Shown: piece by piece, positions 16,512 to 26,626 of the stretch
Layout: every line of letters starts with the position of its first letter
How positions within the stretch are numbered: the first letter of the stretch is position 1
Source: Schlegelella_A sp965246805
Lineage (GTDB): Bacteria; Pseudomonadota; Gammaproteobacteria; Burkholderiales; Burkholderiaceae_C
Reading direction: 5' to 3'
DNA: 64,000 nucleotides
Assembly: GCA_965246805.1 (NCBI GenBank)
Contig: CBDFFO010000005.1
Location: 62,001-126,000, forward strand
Notes under the pieces: model-generated
Database searches by the model: none
What the model saw: only the letters and a program-made list of their open reading frames with translations
What the model was told of the DNA's origin: nothing
Program-made: the position numbers and the translations under genes

Positions 16512-19148
16512 GTGTCCACCTCGTCCGCGCCCGCGACCGCCGCCTTTTCGGCGCACACGCCGATGATGCAGCAGTACCTGCGCATCAAGGCCGAACACGC
16601 CGAGACGTTGGTGTTCTACCGCATGGGCGATTTCTACGAGCTGTTCTTCGACGACGCCAGAAAGGCCCATCGGCTGCTCGACATCACGCTCACCTCGCGC
16701 GGCACGAGCGCGGGTGCGCCGGTGGTGATGGCCGGGGTGCCGGTCGTGGCCCTCGAGACCCATCTCGCGAAGTTGATCAAGCTCGGCGAATCGGTCGCGA
16801 TCTGCGAACAGGTGGGCGATGTCGCCGCGTCGAAGGGTCCGGTCGATCGCCAGGTGGTGCGCGTGGTCACGCCCGGCACACTCACCGAAAGCGATCTGCT
16901 GGCCGACAAGAGCGACGCCTTGTTGCTCGCGATCACGCCCGTCGCAGCGGCCAGGCGCAGTGGCTTCGGTCTGGCCTGGCTCGCCCTCTCGAGCGGCGAG
17001 ATCGGTCTTGCCGAATGCACCGAAGGCGAGCTGCCCGGCTGGCTTGCGCGGCTCGCCGCCGCCGAAGTGCTGGTCGACCGCGACCACATCCCGGACGCTT
17101 TGCAACGGATCGCGGCCGCGCACGGGACCGCCCTCACGCACCGACCCGCGTGGCAGTTCGATGCGTCGTTGGGCTCGCGGAAGCTGTGCACGCAGCTGCG
17201 CGTCGCGAACCTCGCCGGCTTCGGCGCTGCCGAGCTGCACACCGCGCAGGCTGCCGCCGCCGCACTGCTGAGCTACGCCGAGCACACGCAGGGTCGCGCG
17301 TTGCCGCATGTGCGCACGCTGCGCGTGCAGCGCGCGAGCGACCTGATCGACCTGGCCGTCACGACGCACCGCAACCTTGAACTGACGCAGACCCTGCGCG
17401 GCGCGAAGGCGCCGACCGTGCTGTCGTTGCTCGACGAGTGCACGACCGGCATGGGCAGCCGCCTCGTCCGGCAATGGCTGCTGCAGCCGCTGCGCGATCG
17501 CCAGGTCGCGACCGAACGGCACGACGCCATCGACGCGTTGCACGCTGAGGGCCCGTCGGCTGGCCTCGCGCTGCGCGCGGCGCTGCGCGAGGTGAGCGAC
17601 GTGGAACGCATCGCGTCGCGCATCGCGCTGCGCCAGGCCAGGCCGCGCGAGCTTGCCGCGCTGCGACACACGCTGCAGGCGCTGCCCGGCTTGCATCGGC
17701 AGGTGCCGATAGCCCGCGCGAACCTGCTCGACATGCTGGCCGACGGCCTGCAACCGCCCGCAGACATCGAACGCCTGGTGGCGAGCGCCATCGCCGAGGA
17801 CCCCGCGCCGCTGCTGCGCGACGGCGGTGTGATCGCGCGCGGCCACGACGCCGAACTCGACACGCTGCGCAACATCGGGGACCACTGCGACGCTTTCCTG
17901 CTCGAGCTCGAGGCGCGTGAACGCGCGCGCACCGGCATCGCCAACCTGCGCGTGCAGTTCAACCGCGTGCACGGCTTCTACATCGAGGTGACGCAGGGGC
18001 AGGCGTCACGCGTGCCCGCCGATTACCGACGGCGCCAGACGCTTAAGAACGCCGAGCGCTTCATCACGCCGGAGTTGAAGACCTTCGAAGATAAGGCGCT
18101 CTCCGCGCAGGACCGCGCGCTGGCCCGCGAGAAGCTCCTGTACGACGCGCTGCTCGACGCGTTGCAGGGGCATCTCGAAATCCTATCGGGCGTGGCTCGC
18201 TCGATCGCGACGCTCGATGCGCTCGCCACCCTCGCCGAACGCGCGACCACGCTCGACTGGCGGCGGCCGACCTTCGTGCGGGAGCCGTGCATCGACATCC
18301 GTGGCGGTCGCCATCCGGTCGTCGAGGCGCGCCTGAACGAGAGCGGAGGCAGCTTCACGCCGAACGACTGCCAACTCGACGCGGCGCGTCGCATGCTCGT
18401 CATCACGGGCCCGAACATGGGCGGCAAGAGCACCTTCATGCGTCAGGTCGCGCTCACCGTGCTGCTCGCGTCGATGGGTTCGTTCGTGCCCGCCACCGCG
18501 TGCCGACTCGGCCCGATCGATGCGATCCACACACGCATCGGCGCCGCCGACGACCTGGCCAACGCGCAGTCGACCTTCATGGTCGAGATGACCGAAGCGG
18601 CTGCCATCGTACACGGCGCGACCGAACGTTCGCTGGTGTTGATGGACGAGATCGGCCGCGGCACCTCGACCTTCGACGGACTCGCACTCGCGTCGGCGAT
18701 CGCGCACCACCTGCACGACCGCAACGGCGCGCTCACGCTGTTCGCGACGCACTATTTCGAGCTCACCGAGTTTCCGGCCCGGCACGCGCAGGCCGTCAAC
18801 ATGCACGTCGCGGCGCTCGAAGCCGGCCAAGACATCGTCTTCCTGCATCGGATCGAACCCGGCCCCGCGAGCCGCAGCTACGGCGTGCAGGTGGCCAGGC
18901 TCGCCGGCATGCCCGCGAGCCTGTTGCGGCATGCGCGCACCGCGCTCGAAGCGCTCGAAGCCGAGAAGAGCGCGAGCGATGCGCAGATCAGCCTCTTTAC
19001 TTCGCCCGCAGCCGCACCGACCGTGGCCGAATCCGCACCACCGCCTGCGCTGGCGGCGCTCGCCGCATTGCAGCCCGATATGCTCACCCCGAAAGAAGCG
19101 CTCGACGCGCTATACCGCCTGAAAGCTCTGCAGGACAACAGCCAATGA
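16512..19148 (+). CDS. mutS: DNA mismatch repair protein MutS
   Basis: Recognises mismatches and starts mismatch repair. The 878-residue product carries the mismatch-reading Phe-Tyr-Glu (41-43, in MGDFYELF), connector, lever and clamp domains, and the ABC-type ATPase with Walker A GPNMGGKST near 633-641 and Walker B LVLMDEIGRGTST. I start at the GTG at 16512, which gives a short leader before the conserved HTPMMQQYLR. The first ATG (16563) would remove part of that. No convincing Shine-Dalgarno is visible. The stop overlaps the start of the Anbu gene (ATGA). mutL is not in the window. Confidence 0.95.
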   Translation: MSTSSAPATAAFSAHTPMMQQYLRIKAEHAETLVFYRMGDFYELFFDDARKAHRLLDITLTSRGTSAGAPVVMAGVPVVALETHLAKLIKLGESVAICEQVGDVAASKGPVDRQVVRVVTPGTLTESDLLADKSDALLLAITPVAAARRSGFGLAWLALSSGEIGLAECTEGELPGWLARLAAAEVLVDRDHIPDALQRIAAAHGTALTHRPAWQFDASLGSRKLCTQLRVANLAGFGAAELHTAQAAAAALLSYAEHTQGRALPHVRTLRVQRASDLIDLAVTTHRNLELTQTLRGAKAPTVLSLLDECTTGMGSRLVRQWLLQPLRDRQVATERHDAIDALHAEGPSAGLALRAALREVSDVERIASRIALRQARPRELAALRHTLQALPGLHRQVPIARANLLDMLADGLQPPADIERLVASAIAEDPAPLLRDGGVIARGHDAELDTLRNIGDHCDAFLLELEARERARTGIANLRVQFNRVHGFYIEVTQGQASRVPADYRRRQTLKNAERFITPELKTFEDKALSAQDRALAREKLLYDALLDALQGHLEILSGVARSIATLDALATLAERATTLDWRRPTFVREPCIDIRGGRHPVVEARLNESGGSFTPNDCQLDAARRMLVITGPNMGGKSTFMRQVALTVLLASMGSFVPATACRLGPIDAIHTRIGAADDLANAQSTFMVEMTEAAAIVHGATERSLVLMDEIGRGTSTFDGLALASAIAHHLHDRNGALTLFATHYFELTEFPARHAQAVNMHVAALEAGQDIVFLHRIEPGPASRSYGVQVARLAGMPASLLRHARTALEALEAEKSASDAQISLFTSPAAAPTVAESAPPPALAALAALQPDMLTPKEALDALYRLKALQDNSQ

Positions 19149-19972
19149 CTTATTGCGTGGGCGTGAAGCTCGATGCCGGCCTGGTGTTTCTCTCCGACTC
19201 GCGCACCAACGCGGGCCTGGACCAGATCAACACGTTTCGCAAGATGATGGTCTACGAACGCGCGGGCGATCGCTTCATGGTGATGCTTTCGGCCGGCAAC
19301 CTGTCGATCTCGCAGCAGGTGCGAGAGATCCTCCAGGTCGAAAAGATCGATGCCGCCGACGGTTCGGCGATCACGATCTGGAACGCGACCAGCATGTTCG
19401 ACGCAGCCCGCGTGCTCGGCGCCGCGGTGCGCCGCATTCGCGACGAAGACGGCGCCGCGCTCGAAAAGGCCGGCCTCGACTTCAACGCCACAATGATCTT
19501 CGGCGGCCAGATCGGCAACGAGCCGATGCGGCTTTTCCTTGTCTACTCGGCCGGCAACTTCATCGAGGCGACGCGCGAGACGTGCTACTTCCAGATCGGC
19601 GAATCGAAGTATGGCAAGCCGGTGCTCGACCGGATGATCCGGCCTTCGACGCCGCTCGACGAAGCGGCGAAGTGCGTGCTGGTTTCGATGGACTCGACGC
19701 TGAAGTCGAACCTCTCGGTCGGGTTACCGCTCGACCTGTGCGTGTACCAGGTCGGCGACCTGCACTCGCAACAGATCGTTTGCCTCGATGACGCGAACCC
19801 GTATTTTCAGATGATCCGCAGCACCTGGGGAACGAAATTGCGCGACGTGTTCGAGTCGATCGACGATCCGCAGTGGGACGGGTCGGCTCATGCGGCTTCG
19901 CCTATGGTGGTGGCGTCGCCTCGGTATGAGGCGATGCGGAAAATATCGCATCCGACGGAGAAGATCGTCTAG
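19145..19972 (+). CDS. Anbu, proteasome-like Ntn-hydrolase
   Basis: The 275-residue product belongs to Anbu, a bacterial beta-type proteasome relative that forms open-ring assemblies. After removal of Met it exposes Thr1 (TYCVGVKLDAGLVF), with Asp17 in SDSRTNAG and Lys32 in TFRKM, matching the Ntn-hydrolase active site. The C-terminal segment (ISHPTEKIV) is typical. In many bacteria Anbu is encoded beside ATP-grasp, alpha-E and transglutaminase genes. Here those lie 20 kb away, and Anbu instead overlaps mutS by ATGA, so it is probably co-translated with it. Natural substrate is unknown. Confidence 0.92.
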   Translation: MTYCVGVKLDAGLVFLSDSRTNAGLDQINTFRKMMVYERAGDRFMVMLSAGNLSISQQVREILQVEKIDAADGSAITIWNATSMFDAARVLGAAVRRIRDEDGAALEKAGLDFNATMIFGGQIGNEPMRLFLVYSAGNFIEATRETCYFQIGESKYGKPVLDRMIRPSTPLDEAAKCVLVSMDSTLKSNLSVGLPLDLCVYQVGDLHSQQIVCLDDANPYFQMIRSTWGTKLRDVFESIDDPQWDGSAHAASPMVVASPRYEAMRKISHPTEKIV

Positions 19973-20058
19973 CACGCTGCGCGGCTGGCTTCACTGCAGG
20001 CGTTGCAACGCGGGCACCAGTTTCTCGTGCCGTTGTCGTCGGCACGCCTATGGGCGAT

Positions 20059-20101
20059 GCACTGCGCCGGACTGGCCCGGCCGGCCAGTCCGGCGCAGTG
20101 C
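20059..20101. repeat. Perfect 19-bp inverted repeat upstream of pyrG
   Basis: Arms GCACTGCGCCGGACTGGCC (20059-20077) and its exact reverse complement (20083-20101) flank a 5-base spacer CGGCC. It starts 86 bases after the Anbu stop and ends 77 bases before pyrG. There is no T-run on either side, so it is not a classical terminator, although the hairpin would be very stable. It may block read-through, protect mRNA ends, or be a relic. Confidence 0.6.
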
Positions 20102-20178
20102 CCGCAGCAGCAAAGCCCACCGCCAAAGGCATAATCAATCTTTCCACCAAGGCACTTGTAAATACGAGGCCTCACGCA

Positions 20179-21839
<1,661 letters not shown>

Positions 21840-21843
<4 letters not shown>

Positions 21844-22697
21844 AGCTTTGCGGGTTCGAGATCGGCATCGATCGGCCTTTCTTCCTGATCGCCGGCCCGT
21901 GCGTCGTCGAGTCGGAGCAGCTGCAGATGGACGTGGCGGGGCAGCTGAAGGAGACGTGCGCCGCGCTCGGCATCCCGTTCATTTTCAAGTCGAGCTTCGA
22001 CAAGGCGAACCGTTCGAGCGGCAGCACGTTTCGCGGGCCCGGGCTCGAGAAGGGACTCGAGATCCTCGGCCAGGTGAAGCGCGCGCTCTCGGTGCCGCTG
22101 CTGACCGATGTGCACGACACCGATCAGATCGCGGCCGCCGCCGAAGTGGCCGATGTGCTGCAGACGCCCGCGTTCCTCTGCAGGCAGACCGATTTCATCA
22201 CCGCCGTGGCGCAGAGCGGACGCCCCGTGAACATCAAGAAAGGCCAGTTCCTCGCCCCTCGCGACATGGTCAACGTGATCGACAAGGCCCGCGCCGCCGC
22301 GCGCGCGAAGGGCCTCGACACCGACCGCTTCATGGCGTGCGAACGGGGCGTGAGCTTCGGCTACAACAACCTGGTGTCGGACATGCGTTCACTCGCGATC
22401 ATGCGCGAGACGAACGCGCCCGTGGTGTTCGACGCGACCCATTCGGCGCAGCTGCCCGGTGGGCAAGGCACGTCGTCGGGCGGGCAGCGCGAGTTCGTGC
22501 CGGTGCTCGCGCGCGCGGCCGTCGCGGTCGGTGTCGCGGGTGTCTTCATGGAAACGCATCCGAACCCGGCAGTCGCGCTCAGCGACGGGCCGAACGCGGT
22601 GCCGCTGAAGCACATGCGCGCGTTGCTGGAACAGCTGATGGCGCTCGACCACGTCGTCAAGTCGCGGCCGCTCGCCGAAAACGACTTCGCGGCATGA
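21840..22697 (+). CDS. kdsA: 3-deoxy-8-phosphooctulonate synthase (KDO-8-P synthase)
   Basis: Condenses arabinose 5-phosphate with phosphoenolpyruvate to make KDO 8-phosphate for lipopolysaccharide. The product is 285 residues. The DAHP-synthase-like barrel motifs are present: LIAGPCVVES, FKSSFDKANRSS, NIKKGQFLAP and FDATHSAQLPG. The ATG overlaps the pyrG stop. The gene's own TGA is the first codon of a dispersed repeat that fills the gap to the DUF1330 gene. Confidence 0.95.
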
Positions 22698-22779
22698 GCC
22701 TGCCCTGCCGCCGAGGGCCACGAAGAGGCCCCTTCAGGTCCTCGAGCGAATTCCGGAGCGCACGGCGCGAAGGTACCCC
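22695..22779 (+). repeat. SD-carrying intercistronic repeat, copy 2 (kdsA-DUF1330)
   Basis: It begins with the kdsA stop (TGAGCCTGCCCTGCCGCC) and ends GGCGCGAAGGTACCCC directly before the DUF1330 ATG. It is about 27 bases longer than the other copies because of extra sequence in the middle (roughly 22712-22750). GAAGG lies 6 bases before the start codon. Confidence 0.75.
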
Positions 22780-23070
22780 ATGAGCGCCTATCTCATCTCC
22801 GACGTCGACGTCACCGACCCGGTCCAGTACGAGAGCTACAAGGTACTGTCGACCATCGCGATGAAGGCGCATGGCGCCGAGGTTTGCGTGCGCGGTGGCG
22901 CCGTTAATGTGCTGGAGGGCAGCTGGCACCCGGGCCGCGTCGTGGTGTTGAAGTTCAAGTCGGTCGAAGCGGCGCGCGCGTTCTACGAATCGCCTGAGTA
23001 CAGCGCCGCTCGCGAGGCGCGCAGCAACGCCGCGATGATGCGCATGATCGTCGTCGACGGCGCGGACTGA
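22780..23070 (+). CDS. DUF1330 domain protein
   Basis: A 96-residue protein with the alpha/beta dimeric-barrel pattern of DUF1330 (SAYLISDVDVTDPVQYESYK at the N-terminus, WHPGRVVVLKFKSVEAARAFY in the middle). The family is widespread, usually without assigned function. The ribosome-binding site is the GAAGG at the end of the preceding repeat. It sits between kdsA and eno, 34 bases before eno, and is likely part of the pyrG-kdsA-eno-ftsB transcription unit. Confidence 0.88.
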   Translation: MSAYLISDVDVTDPVQYESYKVLSTIAMKAHGAEVCVRGGAVNVLEGSWHPGRVVVLKFKSVEAARAFYESPEYSAAREARSNAAMMRMIVVDGAD

Positions 23071-23104
23071 CCCTTTCCAGAAAATCACAAGAACAGGTGA
23101 ATGA

Positions 23105-24403
23105 ATGAGTGCGATCGTTGACATCGTCGGCCGCGAAATCCTCGACAGCCGCGGCAACCCGACCGTCGAATGCGACGTGCTGCTCGAATCGGGCACGATG
23201 GGCCGCGCGGCAGTCCCTTCCGGCGCCTCGACCGGCTCGCGCGAAGCCATCGAGCTGCGTGACGGTGACCCGGCGCGCTACGGTGGCAAGGGCGTGCTGA
23301 AGGCGATCGAGCACATCAACACGCAGATCAGCGAGGCGGTGCTCGGCCTCGATTCGAGCGAGCAGGCCTTCCTCGACCGCACGTTGATCGACCTTGACGG
23401 CACCGACAACAAAGGCCGCCTCGGCGCCAACGCGACGCTCGCGGTGAGCATGGCGGTGGCGCGCGCCGCGGCCGAAGAAAGCGGCCTGCCGCTCTACCGC
23501 TACTTCGGCGGCTCGGGCGCGATGCAGTTGCCGGTGCCGATGATGAACGTCATCAACGGTGGCGCGCACGCGAACAACAACCTCGATCTGCAGGAGTTGA
23601 TGATCATTCCGGTCGGCGCGCCCAGCTTTCGCGAAGCGGTGCGCTTCGGCGCCGAGGTGTTCCACGCACTGAAGAAGATCATCGACGGGCGCGGGCTCAG
23701 CACCGCGGTCGGCGACGAAGGGGGCTTCGCGCCATCGGGTCTCGGCCATGAGACCGCCATCCAGCTCATCCTTGAAGCGATCGAGAAGGCCGGCTACAAG
23801 GCCGGTGAGCAGATCGCACTCGGCCTCGACTGCGCGGCAAGCGAGTTTTACAAGGACGGCGCCGACGGCTCCAACGCCTACCACCTGTCGGGCGACGGCC
23901 TGGTGCTGTCGGCGTCCGAATGGACCGACGTGCTGGCCGGCTGGTGCCACAAGTACCCGATCATCAGCATCGAGGACGGCATGGCCGAGAACGACTGGGC
24001 CGGCTGGAAGACGCTGAACGACAGGCTCGGCGCCAAGGTGCAACTGGTGGGCGACGACCTTTTCGTCACCAACACCAAGATCCTGGAGCGCGGCATCACC
24101 GAACGGGTCGCCAATTCGGTGCTGATCAAAATCAACCAGATCGGCACGCTCACCGAGACCTTCGCCGCAATCGAAATGGCGAAGCGCGCCGGCTGGACCT
24201 CGGTCATCAGCCATCGCTCGGGCGAGACCGAAGACTCGACGATCGCCGATATCGCGGTGGGCACCAACGTCGGCCAGATCAAGACCGGCTCGATGAGCCG
24301 CTCCGACCGGATGGCGAAGTACAACCAGCTGCTTCGCATCGAGGAAGACCTGGGCGACGTGGCGAGCTATCCGGGTCGCATGGCCTTCCACAGTTCGCGT
24401 TGA
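23105..24403 (+). CDS. eno: Enolase
   Basis: Glycolytic enzyme converting 2-phosphoglycerate to phosphoenolpyruvate. The 432-residue product is full length. The start SAIVDIVGREILDSRGNPT, the catalytic-loop region GASTGSREA, the metal ligands (LGLDCAAS, SIEDGMAE, VGDDLFVTN) and the signature VISHRSGETEDSTIAD are all intact. Two ATGs occur four bases apart; the second (23105) is in frame. A CAGGTGA precedes it. ftsB follows after 49 bases, the usual pairing. Confidence 0.97.
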   Translation: MSAIVDIVGREILDSRGNPTVECDVLLESGTMGRAAVPSGASTGSREAIELRDGDPARYGGKGVLKAIEHINTQISEAVLGLDSSEQAFLDRTLIDLDGTDNKGRLGANATLAVSMAVARAAAEESGLPLYRYFGGSGAMQLPVPMMNVINGGAHANNNLDLQELMIIPVGAPSFREAVRFGAEVFHALKKIIDGRGLSTAVGDEGGFAPSGLGHETAIQLILEAIEKAGYKAGEQIALGLDCAASEFYKDGADGSNAYHLSGDGLVLSASEWTDVLAGWCHKYPIISIEDGMAENDWAGWKTLNDRLGAKVQLVGDDLFVTNTKILERGITERVANSVLIKINQIGTLTETFAAIEMAKRAGWTSVISHRSGETEDSTIADIAVGTNVGQIKTGSMSRSDRMAKYNQLLRIEEDLGDVASYPGRMAFHSSR

Positions 24404-24452
24404 CGCGACATCCGGCCTGTTCCGCGGCGCGTGCTCGCGTTATCGTCGAGCC

Positions 24453-24731
24453 ATGCGCGTCGTCACCGGTGTCCTGATCGCCCTGTTGGGCTTGATCCAG
24501 GCCGAGCTCTGGTTCGGCAAGGGCGGCGTGCCGAAGATGATGGACCTGACGGGCAAGCTGCGGGTTCAGTCGGCGAGCAACGCGGTGGCCAAAGAACGCA
24601 ACGACCGCATGAGCGCTGAGGTCAACGACCTGAAAGACGGTCTCGAGATGGTCGAAGAGAAAGCGCGCTTCGAGCTCGGCATGATCAAGCCGGACGAGAT
24701 CTACGTGCAGAACCCAGTGCCACGCCGCTAG
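24453..24731 (+). CDS. ftsB: Cell division protein FtsB
   Basis: Small bitopic divisome protein that forms a complex with FtsL and FtsQ. The 92-residue product has a membrane segment at about 4-20 (VTGVLIALLGLIQAELWFG) followed by a heptad-like coiled coil (about 30-70) with the conserved ERNDRMSAEVNDLKDG stretch. The C-terminal EMVEEKARFELGMIKPDEIY is diagnostic. The position directly after eno supports the call. Confidence 0.95.
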   Translation: MRVVTGVLIALLGLIQAELWFGKGGVPKMMDLTGKLRVQSASNAVAKERNDRMSAEVNDLKDGLEMVEEKARFELGMIKPDEIYVQNPVPRR

Positions 24732-24763
24732 GCGCCCACCGCCGGCGCTCACGGGAGCTTTCA

Positions 24764-25411
24764 CTGGCCGCACACGACCCGCTGGGCGCGTGGTTCGAAC
24801 CGGCGTTTCGAGCGGCGTTCGAATTTCACGGCGCCAGCATCACCTGGCTAGAGATCGTGGCGGTCGTGCTATCGATCGCGATGGTGCTTTTCAACATGCG
24901 AGTCAATCCGATCGGCTGGCCGCTCGCGATCGTGAGTTCGATGTCGTACGGCGTTTTTTTCTGGCACCACAAACTCTACGGTGACGCGAGTCTGCAGGTG
25001 TTCTTCATCGTGATCGCGGTGTGGGGCTGGGCGCAGTGGTTGCGCGATGTCGCGATTCCCGATGCGCCGCTGCGCGTGCGCTCGATGACGAAGCGGCAAC
25101 GAGCGACCGCCTGGTTGGCGATGGCCGTCGCGTGGCCCGCCACCGGTCTCTTTCTGAAAACTTTCACCGACACCGACGTGCCCTGGTGGGACGCCTTCCC
25201 CACCGCCGCGAGCGTGCTCGGCCAGGTTCTGCTCGGTCGCAAGTTCATCGAGAACTGGGCCGTGTGGCTCGTCGTCAACGTCGTCGGCACCACGCTCTTC
25301 GCCTACAAGGGGCTCTGGCTCACGGCGCTGCTGTACGCGGTCTTCGCGGCGATGTCGGTGAGCGGCTTGCGTGCGTGGCGCCGGCTCTCAATGACGCGCT
25401 CCGGCTCGTGA
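24764..25411 (+). CDS. pnuC: Nicotinamide riboside transporter PnuC
   Basis: Membrane facilitator for nicotinamide riboside, with about seven hydrophobic segments and the conserved NPIGWPLAIVSSMSYG and WGWAQWLR motifs. A GTG at 24857 would cut into the first conserved region. The frame continues upstream with PnuC-like sequence (WFEPAF...SITWLEIVAVV), and the only plausible start there is a CTG at 24764, six bases after GGGAG (24753-24757), giving 215 residues. I use this CTG; the exact start is uncertain. The downstream NadR-type kinase overlaps by GTGA, supporting a role in NAD salvage. Confidence 0.88.
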   Translation: MAAHDPLGAWFEPAFRAAFEFHGASITWLEIVAVVLSIAMVLFNMRVNPIGWPLAIVSSMSYGVFFWHHKLYGDASLQVFFIVIAVWGWAQWLRDVAIPDAPLRVRSMTKRQRATAWLAMAVAWPATGLFLKTFTDTDVPWWDAFPTAASVLGQVLLGRKFIENWAVWLVVNVVGTTLFAYKGLWLTALLYAVFAAMSVSGLRAWRRLSMTRSGS

Positions 25412-25953
25412 GCGGGTTCGTGATCGCGATCGTCGGCGCCGAGAGCACCGGCAAGACCTGGCTCTCGCGAGCGCTCGGCGCCACGTTGGTCGCGGCTGGC
25501 GAAGACGCGGTCGTCGTCGACGAATCGCTGCGCACCTTCTGCGACCGTGAGGGCCGCACACCGAGGCTCGATGAGCAGCGCGCGATCGCCGAGTTGCAAT
25601 CGAACCGCATCCGCGCCGAGGCGTGCGCGCACGCCGTTGTGATCGCCGACACCACGGCATTGATGACCGCGGTCTACAGCACCTTCGTCTTCGGCGACCG
25701 ATCGCTGGACGCGTATGCCGACGCTGAGCAACGCCGCTGCGACTGCACGCTGCTCACCGATCTCGACCTGCCGTGGCGGGCCGATGGCCTGCAGCGCGAA
25801 GGTGCCCACGTGCGCGAGCCCATCGATGCGCTCGTGCGCGAAGGCCTGGCTCGCGCAGGCGTGTCCTTCGGGCGCGTGAGCGGGCTCGGCGAGGCCCGTG
25901 TCGCCCAGGCGCTCGATGCGCTTCGACGCTGTCGCGTGCGGCCCCACCGCTGA
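25408..25953 (+). CDS. NadR-type ribosylnicotinamide kinase (AAA_28 family ATPase)
   Basis: A 181-residue P-loop protein starting at a GTG that overlaps the pnuC stop (GTGA). Walker A is GAESTGKT at about 11-18, and the frame resembles the C-terminal kinase domain of NadR (VVVDESLRTFCDREGRTP, ADTTALMTAVYS, LTDLDLPWRADGLQREG). Neither the N-terminal repressor nor the NMN adenylyltransferase domain of full NadR is present. With PnuC it would trap imported nicotinamide riboside as NMN. Family and context make this likely; activity is inferred. Confidence 0.85.
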   Translation: MSGFVIAIVGAESTGKTWLSRALGATLVAAGEDAVVVDESLRTFCDREGRTPRLDEQRAIAELQSNRIRAEACAHAVVIADTTALMTAVYSTFVFGDRSLDAYADAEQRRCDCTLLTDLDLPWRADGLQREGAHVREPIDALVREGLARAGVSFGRVSGLGEARVAQALDALRRCRVRPHR

Positions 25954-26000
25954 TCGCGTTCACCGGCTGCCGCTTCGGCTGCAACCGCACCCGAGCCGAC

Positions 26001-26489
26001 TCACATCAGCGACGAGATCGCCGTGCCGAGGCGCGTGACGACGATGATCACCACCGCCAGCACAAGGTTGAAGACGAGTGCGCTGCGCACCGCTGTCAAC
26101 GCCACGCCACCTGCCGGCCAGTTTTCGGCATCGACCGCGCGGGTCAGGCGAGGAAACAACGCGAACCGGATGTGGCCGAACACCAGCATCATGACGACCC
26201 CGAGCGTGGCCATCACGTACCAGTCCACCGGCATGTTGAATCCGATGCCTGCTCGCACCGAACTGCTCGATGCGATCGCGATCAAAGCCACGCCGCTGAC
26301 CAGCACCACCAACACCGCGACCGCCACCACGTTGAAGAAGCGGCGCGCCACCGCGTGCATCACGCGAATGCGCAACGGCGGCTCGACATCGGCCAACGCG
26401 GGGCGCAGGCAGGCCAGCACGAAGAACATGCCGCCGACCCACGCGACAATGCCGAGCAGGTGAAGCGCTTTCAGAACGGCATAGATCAC
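26001..26489 (-). CDS. CopD-family integral membrane protein
   Basis: A 162-residue protein with four hydrophobic segments (ALHLLGIVAWVGGMFFVL, VVAVAVLVVLVSGVALI, YVMATLGVVMMLVFGHI and a C-terminal helix). The first helix carries the HLLGIVAWVGG motif typical of CopD-domain proteins, where the His may bind copper or haem. The start is a GTG at 26489; upstream sequence in frame is Arg-rich and not protein-like. Function in copper handling or as a haem protein is a family-level guess. It converges on the NadR-type gene. Confidence 0.75.
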   Translation of the reverse strand: MIYAVLKALHLLGIVAWVGGMFFVLACLRPALADVEPPLRIRVMHAVARRFFNVVAVAVLVVLVSGVALIAIASSSSVRAGIGFNMPVDWYVMATLGVVMMLVFGHIRFALFPRLTRAVDAENWPAGGVALTAVRSALVFNLVLAVVIIVVTRLGTAISSLM

Positions 26490-26626
26490 CCGAAACTCCC
26501 AGCGCCGATGCGCATGGCGCCGAGCGCGGCGTCGGCGATCGATTCTGCACGGCGGCCAAGCGACAATCACTCCGGTATGCAACCCGGTCATCGTTTTTCA
26601 CGGTACCGGCGCAGGAGGAGCTCCGG

